This document shows, piece by piece, positions 1 through 8,905 of a stretch of 64,000 nucleotides of DNA. This DNA is from Thioalkalivibrio sp. ALJ16. GTDB lineage: Bacteria > Pseudomonadota > Gammaproteobacteria > Ectothiorhodospirales > Ectothiorhodospiraceae. The stretch is from assembly GCF_000377345.1 (NCBI RefSeq), contig NZ_KB898044.1, forward strand, positions 50,340 through 114,339. Direction: 5' to 3'. A model generated the notes under the pieces. It searched no databases and was not told where the DNA came from. It worked only from the letters and a program-made list of their open reading frames with translations. Position numbers and translations under genes: made by a program. How positions within the stretch are numbered: the stretch's first letter is position 1; the number at the start of each line of letters is the position of its first letter.

Positions 1-1601
1 GACAGATCCTCGAAGCAGAAGGTGTGCTCGGCGGCGTCCAGCTCCAGCACCCATTCGTCGCACTTGGCGGCGTCGCCCTCGCGGAGGGCCTGGATCCGCC
101 GCCCCTGGGCATCGAGGAAGGCCATGCGCACCGGGATCACCACCGGATCCTTGTGGTCCTGCCCGGGCGTTGGCGGGATCTCCTGCGCGAGCGTGATGCG
201 GGCGGGTCCACCGGGGCCGTCAAAGGCGGTACTCGCGGTCACATGCGGCGTGCCGGCCTGGGTGTACCAGCGCTTGAAACGGGAGAGATCGCGCCCGCTG
301 GCCTCGGCCATCACCGCGACAAAGTCGTCCGTCGTCACCGCCTGGCCGTCGAAGCGCTCGAAATAGAGGTCCAGCCCGCGGCGGAAGGTCTCGCGCCCGA
401 TCAGGGTGCGCAGCATGCGGATCAGCTCCGCGCCCTTCTCGTAGACCGTCAGGGTGTAGAAGTTGTTGATCTCGGCGTAGTGGTCCGGGCGCACCGGGTG
501 CGCCAGCGGGCCCGCATCCTCCGGGAACTGGAAGGCGCGCAGCATGGCGACATCGTCGATGCGCTTGACCCCGAACAGGGTGCAGTCGGTAGTGAACTCC
601 TGGTCGCGGAAGACCGTGAGCCCCTCCTTCAGCGACAGCTGGAACCAGTCGCGGCAGGTCACCCGGTTGCCGGACCAGTTGTGGAAATACTCGTGGGCGA
701 TCACCGACTCGATGGCGACAAAATCGCTGTCGGTGGCGGTGTCGGGTCTGGCCAGCACGTACTTGGCGTTGAACAGGTTCAGCCCCTTGTTCTCCATCGC
801 CCCCATGTTGAAGTCGTCCACCGCGACGATCATGTACACGTCCAGATCGTATTCGCGGCCGAAGGCCTCCTCGTCATAGCGCATCGCGCGCTTCAGCGAG
901 GCCAGCGCGTGATCGCAGCGATCGGCGTTGTGCGCCTCGACATACAGCTCCAGCGCGACCTCGCGCCCGGACATCGTGGTGAACGTATCGCGCTGGCAGG
1001 CCAGATCCCCGGCGACCAGCGCAAACAGGTACGACGGCTTGGGGAACGGGTCCTCCCACACCGCGTAGTGGCGCCCGCCGTCCAGCTCGCCGGCCTCCAC
1101 GCGGTTGCCATTGGCCAGCAGCACCGGGTACTGCGCCCGGTCCGCCTCCAGGCGCACGCGGTAGGTGGTCAGCACATCCGGGCGGTCGGGGAAGAACGTG
1201 ATACGACGAAAGCCCTCCGGCTCGCACTGGGTGCACAGATTGCCGCTGGAGGCATACAGGCCTTCCAGCGCGGTGTTCTGCTCCGGGTGGCAGCGGCTGA
1301 CGATCTCCAGCCGCGCCGACTCCGGCAGGCCGTGCAGCAGCAGGCCCTCGCCATCCTGCTCCAGAAGGCCCTCGCCCGGCTCCGCGCCATCCACCGTCAG
1401 CGACACCAGCTCCACGCCATCGCCGTACAGCCGCAGCGCCCCGTTCGGCTCCGCCGCCTGCGGATTGCGCCGCACCGCCATGCGCGTGGTCACCTCGGTG
1501 GTCGCCGCGGCCAGATCGAAGTCCAGCTCCAGGCTCTCCACCACAAACGCCGGCGGCTGGTAATCGCTCAGATAAACCGCCTGGGGACTCGCATCACGCA
1601 T
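1..1601 (-). CDS. pepN: Aminopeptidase N (M1 family), 3' end cut by window edge
   Basis: Zinc aminopeptidase of the M1 family that removes N-terminal residues from peptides in the cytoplasm. About 533 N-terminal residues are visible; the family member is usually near 880 residues, so the C-terminal third lies left of the window. The exopeptidase motif GAMEN is at about residues 267-271. The zinc site HEYFH is at 303-307, and the third ligand Glu326 lies 19 residues after His307 in KEGLTVF, so the active site is complete. The start at 1601 ([11 protein letters not shown]) gives the normal M1 N-terminus. It is divergent from tatD with a 164-nt gap. Confidence 0.96.
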   Translation of the reverse strand, partial: MRDASPQAVYLSDYQPPAFVVESLELDFDLAAATTEVTTRMAVRRNPQAAEPNGALRLYGDGVELVSLTVDGAEPGEGLLEQDGEGLLLHGLPESARLEIVSRCHPEQNTALEGLYASSGNLCTQCEPEGFRRITFFPDRPDVLTTYRVRLEADRAQYPVLLANGNRVEAGELDGGRHYAVWEDPFPKPSYLFALVAGDLACQRDTFTTMSGREVALELYVEAHNADRCDHALASLKRAMRYDEEAFGREYDLDVYMIVAVDDFNMGAMENKGLNLFNAKYVLARPDTATDSDFVAIESVIAHEYFHNWSGNRVTCRDWFQLSLKEGLTVFRDQEFTTDCTLFGVKRIDDVAMLRAFQFPEDAGPLAHPVRPDHYAEINNFYTLTVYEKGAELIRMLRTLIGRETFRRGLDLYFERFDGQAVTTDDFVAVMAEASGRDLSRFKRWYTQAGTPHVTASTAFDGPGGPARITLAQEIPPTPGQDHKDPVVIPVRMAFLDAQGRRIQALREGDAAKCDEWVLELDAAEHTFCFEDL

Positions 1602-1765
1602 TCGAAACTCCAAATCAAAGGCATTGCAGAAGATTTAACACGCCACCACAGCCCCGGCCCCAAACCCGGACCATGACACTGTCATTGCCAGCGCGGCTCC
1701 GACTCCTCGCCGTAATGACGGCCCGGAGACTGGCACCACACCACCAATCCGTTAGCATACCGCGC

Positions 1766-2587
1766 ATGGAATGGATCGATATCTGCTTCAACCTCACCCA
1801 CGAATCCTTCAACAAGGAACGCGACGAGGTCCTCGAGCGCGCCCGCGAGGCCGGCGTCTCCTGGATGCTGATCACCGGCGCCGACGCCCACCAGAGCGAG
1901 AAGTGCCTGGAGATCGCCGACCAGTACCCGGACTGCTGCCGCGCCACCCTGGGCGTGCACCCGCATCTGGCCAAACAGTGGACCGATGCGATCGCCGCCC
2001 GGTTCAGTGACCTCGCCCGCGCGGACGCCAACGTCGTCGCCATGGGCGAGATGGGGCTGGACTACAACCGCGACCACTCGCCGCGCCCGCAACAACGCAT
2101 CGCCTTCGAGGCCCAGCTGGAGCTGGCCGCCGATCTCGGCCTGCCGGTGTTCCTGCACGAACGCGACGCCCACCATGACTTCGCCCAGATCCTGCGCCGC
2201 TGGCGCGACAAGCTGCCGGCCGCCGTAGTGCACTGCTTTACCGGCGAGGCCGACGCCCTGGCCGAATACCTCGACCTCGACTGCCACATCGGGATCACCG
2301 GGTGGGTCTGCGACGAGCGCCGCGGCAAACACCTGCACCCGCTGGTCCCGACCATCCCGCGCGGCCGCCTGATGATCGAGACCGACGCCCCGTACCTGCT
2401 GCCGCGCACCCTGCCCAAGGGCACCGGCAAAAAGATCGGCAACGGCCGGCGCAACGAGCCCGCCTTCCTCCCCCACATCGGTGAATACGTGGCCCAGCTG
2501 CGCGACGAGACCCCGGAAGACCTCGCCGCCCACACCACCGCCACCGCCCGCGCCTTCTACAACCTGCCCGAAACCGCCGACGCCTGA
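1766..2587 (+). CDS. tatD: TatD family metal-dependent deoxyribonuclease
   Basis: TIM-barrel metallohydrolase of the TatD family, a 3'-5' exonuclease implicated in DNA repair or DNA degradation. The 273-aa product matches the TatD subgroup proper rather than YcfH: it opens with an ICFNLTH-type strand, then has GVHPH (about residue 62), GEMGLDYNR (about 94), a HERDAH segment, [19 protein letters not shown] and [10 protein letters not shown] near residue 205. These supply the His, Glu and Asp metal ligands. The frame is open further upstream to 1673, but homology begins at the ATG at 1766, which I chose. It is divergent from pepN and followed by a GcvR-like gene 120 nt downstream. Confidence 0.93.
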   Translation: MEWIDICFNLTHESFNKERDEVLERAREAGVSWMLITGADAHQSEKCLEIADQYPDCCRATLGVHPHLAKQWTDAIAARFSDLARADANVVAMGEMGLDYNRDHSPRPQQRIAFEAQLELAADLGLPVFLHERDAHHDFAQILRRWRDKLPAAVVHCFTGEADALAEYLDLDCHIGITGWVCDERRGKHLHPLVPTIPRGRLMIETDAPYLLPRTLPKGTGKKIGNGRRNEPAFLPHIGEYVAQLRDETPEDLAAHTTATARAFYNLPETADA

Positions 2588-2707
2588 GAGCAGCGATGCT
2601 GCCGTTCGTCGAGCGGTGGCGCAGTGAGCAACATCCAGCGCATTGTCATGGGCTGCAAGGGCGCGCAGGATGGTTGGTCCGATAGCGATTCGTGTGAGGA
2701 AGTGCGT

Positions 2708-3253
2708 ATGAAGACTTCGGTGATTCTGACGGTGATCGGGCCGGACCGGCCGGGGCTGGTGAGCGCGGTGGCGGCGCGGGCTCGCGCGGCGGGCGGCAAC
2801 TGGCTGGAAAGCCGGATGGCGCAACTGGCCGGACAGTTTGCCGGAGTGGTACTGCTGGAGGTGGATACCGAGAATGCCGACGCGCTGGAGGCCGCGCTGC
2901 GCGGGCTGGAAGGGGACGGGCTGCAGGTACAGATCCAGCGGGGTAGCGAGCTGCCCCCAGCGGCGCGGCATCCGGTGGAGCTGGACCTGATCGGGCACGA
3001 CCGGCCGGGGATCGTGCAGGACATTACCGCCGTGCTCTCGCGCCACGGCGTGAGCGTCGAGACACTGGAGACCGCCTGCGAGCCGGGCTCGATGACCGGC
3101 GAGCCGATGTTCCGCGCGAAGGCCCGCCTGGGCGTCCCCGAGGGCCTGGACCTGGACACGCTGCAGGATGACCTGGAGGCCCTGGCCAACGAGCTGATGG
3201 TCGACCTCGAACTCCACGACCCACTGCAGGAACCACCCGAGGCCGTGGCCTGA
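2708..3253 (+). CDS. gcvR: Two-ACT-domain regulator, GcvR-like
   Basis: A 181-aa protein made of two consecutive ACT domains (about residues 5-80 and 92-170), each opening with the ligand-binding signature of an ACT fold (VIGPDRPGLVSAVA and LIGHDRPGIVQDIT). This is the architecture of GcvR, which represses the glycine cleavage system by binding GcvA in enteric bacteria. Here no gcvA or gcv genes are in view, so the target is unknown and glycine sensing is inference. The ATG at 2708 was chosen because a GAGGA ribosome site lies just upstream and homology starts there; the open frame extends back to 2624. Confidence 0.75.
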   Translation: MKTSVILTVIGPDRPGLVSAVAARARAAGGNWLESRMAQLAGQFAGVVLLEVDTENADALEAALRGLEGDGLQVQIQRGSELPPAARHPVELDLIGHDRPGIVQDITAVLSRHGVSVETLETACEPGSMTGEPMFRAKARLGVPEGLDLDTLQDDLEALANELMVDLELHDPLQEPPEAVA

Positions 3254-3288
3254 CCGCCTCCTGACGCGGGTAGGAAACATCCTGCAGC

Positions 3289-3371
3289 CGTAGGGTGCCG
3301 TTGAGCGCAGCGAAACGCACCACTCCCTGCACAGCCCGAACCCCGATGCGATTCGCTTCGCTCATCGCATC
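3289..3371. repeat. Two REP-like palindromes between convergent genes
   Basis: Two adjacent imperfect palindromes lie in the gap between the GcvR-like gene and the convergent ATP-grasp gene. The first (about 3289-3322) pairs a GGTGCCGTT arm with AAACGCACC around a GAGCGCAGCG centre. The second (3345-3371) pairs GATGCGA with TCGCATC. Sequences like the first, a core of GGTGCGTT and AACGCACC, are common dispersed intergenic repeats in proteobacteria. They could also act as a bidirectional transcription end, but neither has a T-run. Confidence 0.55.
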
Positions 3372-3406
3372 CTGCGACGCAGCGACTGGCGGACTCTCGT
3401 TACCAA

Positions 3407-4891
3407 TCAGGGCGCGGCGCGGTGACGACGGGCGGCGTCGAGGCGGCGGACGAAGTCCTGCATCAGGGTGGTGTAGAGCGTTTCGCCGAGGACCTTGTCC
3501 TCGATGCCGGCGTCGAGGTTGGGGTTGTCGTTGACCTCGATGACCATCACGCCGCGCGGGGTCTGCTTGAGATCGACGCCGTAGAGGCCATTGCCGATCA
3601 GGTTGGCGGCCTTGACGGCCGTCTTGACCACGGCGGCGGGCACATCCGCCAGCGGCAGTGTGCGGAAGCCGCCCTCGCGCGGGCCGCCCTTGGCGTCGTG
3701 GTTGACGATCTGCCAGTGCTTGCGCGACATCAGGTACTGCGAGGCGTACAGCGGCTGGCGGTTGAGCACGCCGATGCGCCAGTCGAACTCGGTGTAGACG
3801 AACTCCTGGGCGAGGATCAGATCGCTCTCCTTCAGCAGGCGTCGGGCGATGGATTCCAGCTCCGCGCGGTCGTTCGCCTTGAACACCCCGCGCGAGAAGC
3901 TGCCATCCGGGATCTTGAGCACCACGGGATAACCGATCTGTTCCTCCGCGCGCAGGATGGTCTCGCGGTTGAGGATCACGGTCTTTGGAGTCGGCACGCG
4001 ATGGGCGGCGAGGCGCTCGGCCAGGTAGACCTTGTTGGTGCAGCGCAGGATGGAGTCGGCGTCGTCGATCACCACCATGCCCTCGGCCTCGGCCTTGCGC
4101 GCGAAGCGATAGGTGTAGTGGTCGATCGCGGTGGTCTCGCGGATGAACAGGGCGTCGAACTCCGCCAGCCGCGGCAGATCACGCGCCTGGATCAGCTCGA
4201 CATCCATCCCCTGCTCCTGCCCGGCGCGGGCGAAGCGCTTGAGCGTGGCCGGCGTGGACGGGGCCATCGCCTCGTCCGGGTTGTGCAGGATAGCCAACTC
4301 GTAGCGCGCGCTACGCGCCCCACGGCGGCGCCGCCACGGCCTGGAGAGATAGCGCTCCAGCGCGGCGAAGAAGGCCGGCTCCTGCTCGGGCTCCAGCGTA
4401 TTCAGCGCGAACGGGCGCAGGGCGAGGATCTGCCAGCGCCCCTGCAGCCGGAACTCCACCCGGAACATCGGCGCGGGGAACAGGGCGAACAGCTGCGCGG
4501 CGATCTCCTGCAGCGCCGGCTCGTTGCACTGGCCGAACAGCACGGTCAGCTCCAGGCGCTCGGGCTGCGCGCCCTGGCGGCTGCGGCCCAGGACGCGCGC
4601 CACGCGCTCGTCCAGAACCTCGGTATCCAGGCTGTAGATGGACTTGCGCGACAGGTCCTGCAGGGTACGCACGCTGGGGATCACCCGGTGCCCGCGCGCC
4701 TCCGCCAGCAGCGAGCCGTAGTACCCGGCGGACAGGTAACGCTGGCTGCGGCACAGGTTGATCACGCGCAGGGTGGCCGGGTCGTCGGCGGCCAGTCCGC
4801 GCAGGTAGTCGTCGATGACCATGACCGGCAGGTCGGGGAAGTGCGGCTTCCAGTCCGCCCGACGCTCGACCAGGATGCGGTGCTCAGGCAT
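3407..4891 (-). CDS. RLAN-domain RimK-like ATP-grasp ligase
   Basis: A 494-aa protein with an N-terminal half resembling the RLAN domain (RimK-like ATP-grasp N-terminal domain) and a C-terminal ATP-grasp fold. The ATP-grasp part contains KIPDGSFSRGVF for nucleotide binding, RIGVLNRQPLYASQY, and the magnesium-binding VIEVNDNPNLDAG near the end. RimK-like enzymes ligate amino acids (often glutamate) to a carboxyl group of a protein or peptide; the substrate here is unknown. The start at 4891 overlaps the stop of the GNAT-C39 gene upstream (4884) by 8 nt, indicating translational coupling. The RimK-like and papain-like peptidase pairing has been noted in comparative genomics of ATP-grasp amidoligases. 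Confidence 0.85.
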   Translation of the reverse strand: MPEHRILVERRADWKPHFPDLPVMVIDDYLRGLAADDPATLRVINLCRSQRYLSAGYYGSLLAEARGHRVIPSVRTLQDLSRKSIYSLDTEVLDERVARVLGRSRQGAQPERLELTVLFGQCNEPALQEIAAQLFALFPAPMFRVEFRLQGRWQILALRPFALNTLEPEQEPAFFAALERYLSRPWRRRRGARSARYELAILHNPDEAMAPSTPATLKRFARAGQEQGMDVELIQARDLPRLAEFDALFIRETTAIDHYTYRFARKAEAEGMVVIDDADSILRCTNKVYLAERLAAHRVPTPKTVILNRETILRAEEQIGYPVVLKIPDGSFSRGVFKANDRAELESIARRLLKESDLILAQEFVYTEFDWRIGVLNRQPLYASQYLMSRKHWQIVNHDAKGGPREGGFRTLPLADVPAAVVKTAVKAANLIGNGLYGVDLKQTPRGVMVIEVNDNPNLDAGIEDKVLGETLYTTLMQDFVRRLDAARRHRAAP

Positions 4892-6053
4892 GCCCGCCCT
4901 CCGCCGCACGACGCGGGCCAACGATCACCGCCGCCTGCAGCCCCGCGCGGCCGTAGCGCGCCATGCGCTCGAAGTCCGCACGCGCGATCGGCATGTTCAC
5001 CGAGTCCACCGCACGTTCGCCCTGCTCGGCATCCACGAACGGGTCGTGCACGTAGACAAAGCGCTCGTCGAAGCCGGTCACCGTGACCCAGTGCGGGAAG
5101 CGCTCGGCATACAGCCGCACGCTGCTGATCAGCACCACCGGTACCCCGCCCTCGGCAAAGCGCGCCTCCAGCTGGGACACGTTCACCGGGCCATGCACCA
5201 CCGGCACCGCCAGCTGTTCCAGCTCCTCGACCATGTCCTCCTGCACCAGCTGCATGACCTCCTTCTTCTCCGTGCTGCGCACGGAATCCGCGAAGGCCAC
5301 GCCGCGATCGCGCACCAGCAGCTCCACCTCGAACCCGCGATGGGCCGCCGCCAGCGCGAGCCCGTACGGCCCGCAGCCGCCGTGGCCCGAGGTCATGAAG
5401 ATCGTGGTGGCATCGCGCCACAGGCGCAGCTCCAGGCGCCGGTCCAGCTTCAGTGCCGGGTCCACTGCGCGCATCGCCATCATCAGCGCGGCCGGGCCGC
5501 AGGTGAATTCCAGCGTCTGCGCGTAGTACGGCGCGCGCACCAGCGCCGGATCGGGCCCGGGCGCCAGCGACTTCTGCAACCGCAGGGCATCCATGTGGTC
5601 CTCGTAGTAGTCGTCGATGGTGCCGAAGTCGCGATACCCGAGCCCGCGGAACAGGGCCAGGCTGGCTGCATTGTCGCGCCGCACCTCCAGGCGCAGATCG
5701 GTCCGCCCGTGCTGGCGCGCCGCGTCTTCCGCCGCCTCCACCAGACGCCGCCCCAGCCCCTGGCCGCGCGCCCGCGCGCTGACCGCAATCGAGTACAACC
5801 GCGCCAGCGAGGTACCACGGCTGAACAGCAGCATCACGTAGCCGAGCAGGCCCTCCCCGCCGGGATCCTCCACCACCAGCGTAGCCGCATGTCCGCGCGT
5901 GAGCAGGTAGCGAAACTGCCGCCGCGAGATGCGATCGATCTCGAACGCCGCATCCTCCAGCGCCACCAGCGCCTCCAGATCCTCCAGCGTGGCCGGACGG
6001 ATCAAGGGCGATTCTGCGGCGGGCGCGACCCGTTGCTTGACCTGCTGGCTCAC
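4884..6053 (-). CDS. GNAT acetyltransferase fused to C39-like cysteine peptidase
   Basis: A 389-aa two-domain protein. Residues about 17-160 form a GNAT acyltransferase resembling RimI, with the acetyl-CoA loop ARGQGLGRRL and the LALFRGLGY helix. Residues about 175-370 form a C39-like (double-glycine-leader type) papain-fold domain. Candidate catalytic residues are Cys185 in EFTCGPAAL, His321 in FPHWVTV and Asp337 in VHDPF, so the triad looks intact. There is no ABC transporter domain. The GTG at 6053 was chosen because a GAGAGGAGC site sits just upstream; the frame continues to 6341 without homology. It is co-transcribed and overlapping with the ATP-grasp ligase, suggesting a peptide acylation, cleavage and ligation module whose substrate is unknown. 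Confidence 0.85.
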   Translation of the reverse strand: MSQQVKQRVAPAAESPLIRPATLEDLEALVALEDAAFEIDRISRRQFRYLLTRGHAATLVVEDPGGEGLLGYVMLLFSRGTSLARLYSIAVSARARGQGLGRRLVEAAEDAARQHGRTDLRLEVRRDNAASLALFRGLGYRDFGTIDDYYEDHMDALRLQKSLAPGPDPALVRAPYYAQTLEFTCGPAALMMAMRAVDPALKLDRRLELRLWRDATTIFMTSGHGGCGPYGLALAAAHRGFEVELLVRDRGVAFADSVRSTEKKEVMQLVQEDMVEELEQLAVPVVHGPVNVSQLEARFAEGGVPVVLISSVRLYAERFPHWVTVTGFDERFVYVHDPFVDAEQGERAVDSVNMPIARADFERMARYGRAGLQAAVIVGPRRAAEGGHA

Positions 6054-6353
6054 GCTCCTCTCCCGGCGGCGGCCCGATCTCCATCGTAGCGCAACCACCA
6101 GGCGCCAATAGCCCGCCCCAGCAGGAATATTCACCGGTGACGAGACCCCGACTAACGCAGTGCCCCCGCTAGTTCGTCCAGGCGACCGATGATGGCCGTG
6201 CCGCCCCCCCAGGGGCCGAACAGAGCCCGCCGTATATTCCCTCCTGCATGTAGCCACCAAGCCTCCATCTCGCACTGCCAGCCGCAAAATGCCAGTATGA
6301 GAACTCCGCTTGCGCCGGTCATCGCCCCCCAGCGATACCACAAGGATGGTGAC
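6054..6353. other. 300-nt divergent intergenic region
   Basis: This spacer separates the divergent GNAT-C39 gene and the antitoxin gene and should carry both promoters. I see the GAGAGGAGC ribosome site of the leftward gene at its left end. I found no convincing pair of -35 and -10 boxes. An open frame starting at 6189 merely extends the antitoxin frame upstream and shows no ribosome site or domain, so I do not call a gene here. Confidence 0.5.
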
Positions 6354-6578
6354 ATGAAGATCAAAGACCTCATTGACGAAGCCGAGTCCCTTCCCGTGGA
6401 AGAGCGCGCTCTGATGGTCGATTCCCTCCTGCGCAGCCTGAACCCGCCCGATGCGGGCGTGGACCGCAAATGGGCAGAGGTCTCGCGGAAACGCCTGGAA
6501 GAGATCCGCTCGGGCACAGTCGAAGCGATTCCGAGCGAACAGGTCTTCGAGAGGATATGGAGCCGGTTTGAACGATGA
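6354..6578 (+). CDS. Addiction-module antitoxin (RelB/ParD-like, short form)
   Basis: A 74-aa protein of the small addiction-module antitoxin type that pairs with RelE/ParE toxins. It carries the family's amphipathic N-terminus (IKDLIDEAESLPVEERALM) followed by a D-R-KWAEVSRKRLEEIRSG segment typical of the toxin-wrapping region. The start at 6354 gives the usual family length; the frame is open further upstream with no similarity. Its stop overlaps the start of the downstream toxin gene (ATGA at 6575-6578), the classic coupled arrangement. Because the toxin gene is interrupted, this antitoxin may now be an orphan. Confidence 0.85.
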   Translation: MKIKDLIDEAESLPVEERALMVDSLLRSLNPPDAGVDRKWAEVSRKRLEEIRSGTVEAIPSEQVFERIWSRFER

Positions 6579-6874
6579 GTTTTCGCTTTCACCCGGAAGC
6601 GGAGCAAGAACTCACCGAGGCCGTTCAGTACTAAGAAGAAATCGAGCCCGGCCTCGGGAACGATTTTGCAGTTGAAGTGTTTGCAGCGGTGCAACGCGCC
6701 ATCGCCTACCCGCGTGCCTGGACCGTTCTGGAGGGCGAAGTGCGGCGCTCATTCGTGAAGCGGTTTCCGTATGGGGTTCTCTACGCAGAAGAGGACGGGG
6801 GCATCCTGATTCTCGCGGTCATGCACCTGCATCGCCACCCGGATTACTGGAAGGAACGCACACAGGCAGACTGA
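6575..6874 (+). pseudogene. RelE/ParE-type toxin interrupted by a nonsense codon
   Basis: The reading frame from ATG 6575 encodes a RelE/ParE-superfamily toxin of about 99 residues, except for an in-frame TAA at 6632-6634 (codon 20). Before it the frame reads FHPEAEQELTEAVQY; after it the expected fold continues (EIEPGLG, RAWTVLEGEVRRSFVKRF, PYGVLYA, ILAVMHLHRHPDYW) to the natural stop at 6872. The stop replaces a position that is usually a second Tyr in the family, so one base change from TAC or TAT explains it. No frameshift is present. An internal start could in theory make a short C-terminal product, but it would lack the first helix. A sequencing error cannot be excluded. Confidence 0.88.
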
Positions 6875-6987
6875 CGACTGCTCCGCCGGACAGCGGCAGC
6901 CATGCGGCTGGCCAAGGATCTGGACATGCGGGTACGACACGGCACACTGAGTGCGATGTCCCGTCAATCGAAGCAATGGAGTCGTCG

Positions 6988-7308
6988 ATGACCATGCAGG
7001 AGACCATTACCCGGAAGCTGGATGAGCGCTTTGCGCCCGAGCATCTGGAGGTGGTGAACGAGAGCCACATGCACAACGTGCCGCCGGGCTCGGAGTCGCA
7101 TTTCAAGGTGACGGTGGTGTCCGAGGCCTTTCGCGACCAGAAGCTGATCGCGCGGCACCGGCTGGTGAACCAGGCCCTGGCCGACGAGCTGGCCGGTGGC
7201 ATCCACGCCCTGGCGCTGCACACGCTGGACCCGGACCAGTGGTTCGAGCGCGCCGGCAAGGTCGCCGACTCCCCGCCCTGCATGGGTGGCGACGGCGGCA
7301 AGGCCTGA
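6988..7308 (+). CDS. bolA: BolA family protein
   Basis: A 106-aa BolA/IbaG-family protein. It has the conserved class II KH-like fold with NESHMHN, then HFKVTVVSEAF and the RHRLVNQAL helix. BolA proteins partner with monothiol glutaredoxins to handle Fe-S clusters, and in some bacteria they affect morphology and cell-wall genes. I chose ATG 6988 because a GGAG sequence sits 6 nt upstream; an in-frame ATG at 6976 would add four residues. Unlike enteric bacteria, where the paralogue ibaG lies between mlaB and murA, this gene stands alone between a broken toxin-antitoxin locus and a phosphodiesterase gene. Confidence 0.9.
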   Translation: MTMQETITRKLDERFAPEHLEVVNESHMHNVPPGSESHFKVTVVSEAFRDQKLIARHRLVNQALADELAGGIHALALHTLDPDQWFERAGKVADSPPCMGGDGGKA

Positions 7309-7312
7309 TCCC

Positions 7313-8524
7313 TTGCCACTAACAGAGATCCCCGCGCCCGAATCGACCGTCGACCACATCCTGCGTGCCCGGCTGGAAGCGCCCGGGCTGATGGACCTGC
7401 TCGGCCAGATCGAGGCCAGTCTGAACCCGGCGGCCAGCCACCCGCCGCTGGCGGGCGTATCCGAACACCTGGGGCCGGACCGCCACATCGTGCTGTGGCT
7501 GATCGACGGCTTTGCCACCCGTTATCGCCGCCATACACCGCTGCTGGGCGCGGACTACGTGACGGACCTCGAGACCGTGTTCCCCAGCACCACGGCCACC
7601 GCGATCAGCAGCATCCTGACCGGGCGCACACCCGCGCAGCACGGCCTGCTCGGCTGGCACACCCGGCTGCCGTCCGCCGAGCGCACGCTGACGGTCCTGA
7701 TGGGCCAGGAGCGCGACGCCGAGGACCGCCCGGCCACACTCGGTTACCGCGAGCTGACCGGCCGCGTACAGCCAGATCGCCTGGTCGACCGGCTCGGCTG
7801 CCACACCACCATGATCGGCCCGGACTGGATCGGCGGCACGCCGTACAACCGCATGATGAATAGCTCGGCCGCATTCATCGGTTTCGAGGACCTGTCCGAA
7901 CTGCCGGCGCGGGTGGCCGCGCATGTGAATGCGACGCCGGGGCCGCATTTCACCTACGTCTACTGGTCGGAGCTCGACCACCTGGGCCACGCCTATGGCC
8001 CGGAAAGCCCGGAGGTGGAGCGCCACCTGAAGCAGCTGGACCTGGCCTACACCGCGACCTGCGCGCAGATCCAGCGCCCGGAAAGCATCTTCCTGACCAC
8101 CGCCGACCACGGCATGCGCACCATGGAACGCCGGCTGGACCTGCGCGAGCACCCGGCGGTGCAGGCCTGCCTGCGCCACCGCCTGACCGGCGAGCCACGC
8201 GCGGCCATCGCCCATGTGCGCGAAGGACGCGACACGGACTTCCTGACGGCCCTGGACGCCGCCTTCGGCGCAGACGTAGCCGCAGTCCCCGCCGCCGACT
8301 GGCTGGGGCCCGGCACGCTGGGCCTGCCCCCAGGGCATCACCGTGAGCACCCCGAGCTGCGGGCACGCGCCGGCGACTACCTGCTGCTGCCCGCGGAGGA
8401 CGCCTACCTGGTGGACCCGCCGGACGACGACGAGGGGCCGTTCTTCGTCGGTGCCCACGGCGGATTGTCCCCGGAGGAGCGGCATATTCCCCTGTTTCTT
8501 CGGAATATCGGCCAGTCGCGGTAA
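7313..8524 (+). CDS. Alkaline-phosphatase-superfamily phosphodiesterase
   Basis: A 403-aa member of the type I phosphodiesterase / nucleotide pyrophosphatase family. It carries the two-metal site of the superfamily: Asp65 in LWLIDGF, a nucleophile Thr in FPSTTATAISS, the SELDHLGHAYGPES loop, and LTTADHGM. A C-terminal GAHGGLSPEERHIPLF supplies the last metal His. No signal peptide is visible, so it is probably cytoplasmic. The substrate is unknown. The start is uncertain: TTG 7313 sits 4 nt after bolA and has a weak AAGG upstream, while GTG 7286 would overlap bolA. Tight spacing suggests co-transcription with bolA. Confidence 0.85.
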   Translation: MPLTEIPAPESTVDHILRARLEAPGLMDLLGQIEASLNPAASHPPLAGVSEHLGPDRHIVLWLIDGFATRYRRHTPLLGADYVTDLETVFPSTTATAISSILTGRTPAQHGLLGWHTRLPSAERTLTVLMGQERDAEDRPATLGYRELTGRVQPDRLVDRLGCHTTMIGPDWIGGTPYNRMMNSSAAFIGFEDLSELPARVAAHVNATPGPHFTYVYWSELDHLGHAYGPESPEVERHLKQLDLAYTATCAQIQRPESIFLTTADHGMRTMERRLDLREHPAVQACLRHRLTGEPRAAIAHVREGRDTDFLTALDAAFGADVAAVPAADWLGPGTLGLPPGHHREHPELRARAGDYLLLPAEDAYLVDPPDDDEGPFFVGAHGGLSPEERHIPLFLRNIGQSR

Positions 8525-8584
8525 ACTGCCGGGTTCGTTCGCGGTCGAAGGATCGCGGCTAGCTGAAACCGATTTCGAGAACCC

Positions 8585-8887
8585 ATGAACGACACCGCCG
8601 ACCAGACCTACAACAACGCCGCCCAGAACCTGATCGAGCTGGCCAACCGGCTCGCCGATGACGGCCAGGCCGCCGAGACCGGCGACGTCGCCGACGGCCT
8701 GCTGGCCGGCGCCGTGCACTTCTGGCTCTACAGCCGCCAGCCCTGCGGCGATCCGTTGTGCGAGGACTGCGCGCCGTTCGCGGACGCCGAGAGCCGTCTG
8801 GCCATGCTGCACGAGCTGATCGACGAGCTGGCACGCGACAGCGACTACTTCCACGCCACCACCGACACCACCGTCGGCCACGCCTGA
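8585..8887 (+). CDS. Small acidic protein with CGDPLCEDC motif
   Basis: A 100-aa protein I do not recognise. It is acidic and predicted mostly helical, with a single cluster CGDPLCEDC around residue 56 that could bind a metal or form disulfides. The upstream half (NAAQNLIELANRLAD) and downstream half (SRLAMLHELIDELARDS) look like amphipathic helices. It has no signal peptide or membrane segment. Codon use is like its neighbours. It lies 60 nt after the phosphodiesterase gene and 18 nt before lhr in the same direction, so it may belong to the lhr transcript. Confidence 0.8.
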   Translation: MNDTADQTYNNAAQNLIELANRLADDGQAAETGDVADGLLAGAVHFWLYSRQPCGDPLCEDCAPFADAESRLAMLHELIDELARDSDYFHATTDTTVGHA

Positions 8888-8905
8888 CCCGCTACGCCCG
8901 AGCCG

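Noticed and set aside
24..1676. A 550-codon open frame on the plus strand opposite pepN.
   Set aside because: The minus-strand frame carries GAMEN and HEYFH motifs; the plus-strand translation has none.
3422..5086. A 554-codon open frame on the plus strand opposite the ATP-grasp gene.
   Set aside because: No similarity; the minus strand encodes an intact RLAN/ATP-grasp protein.
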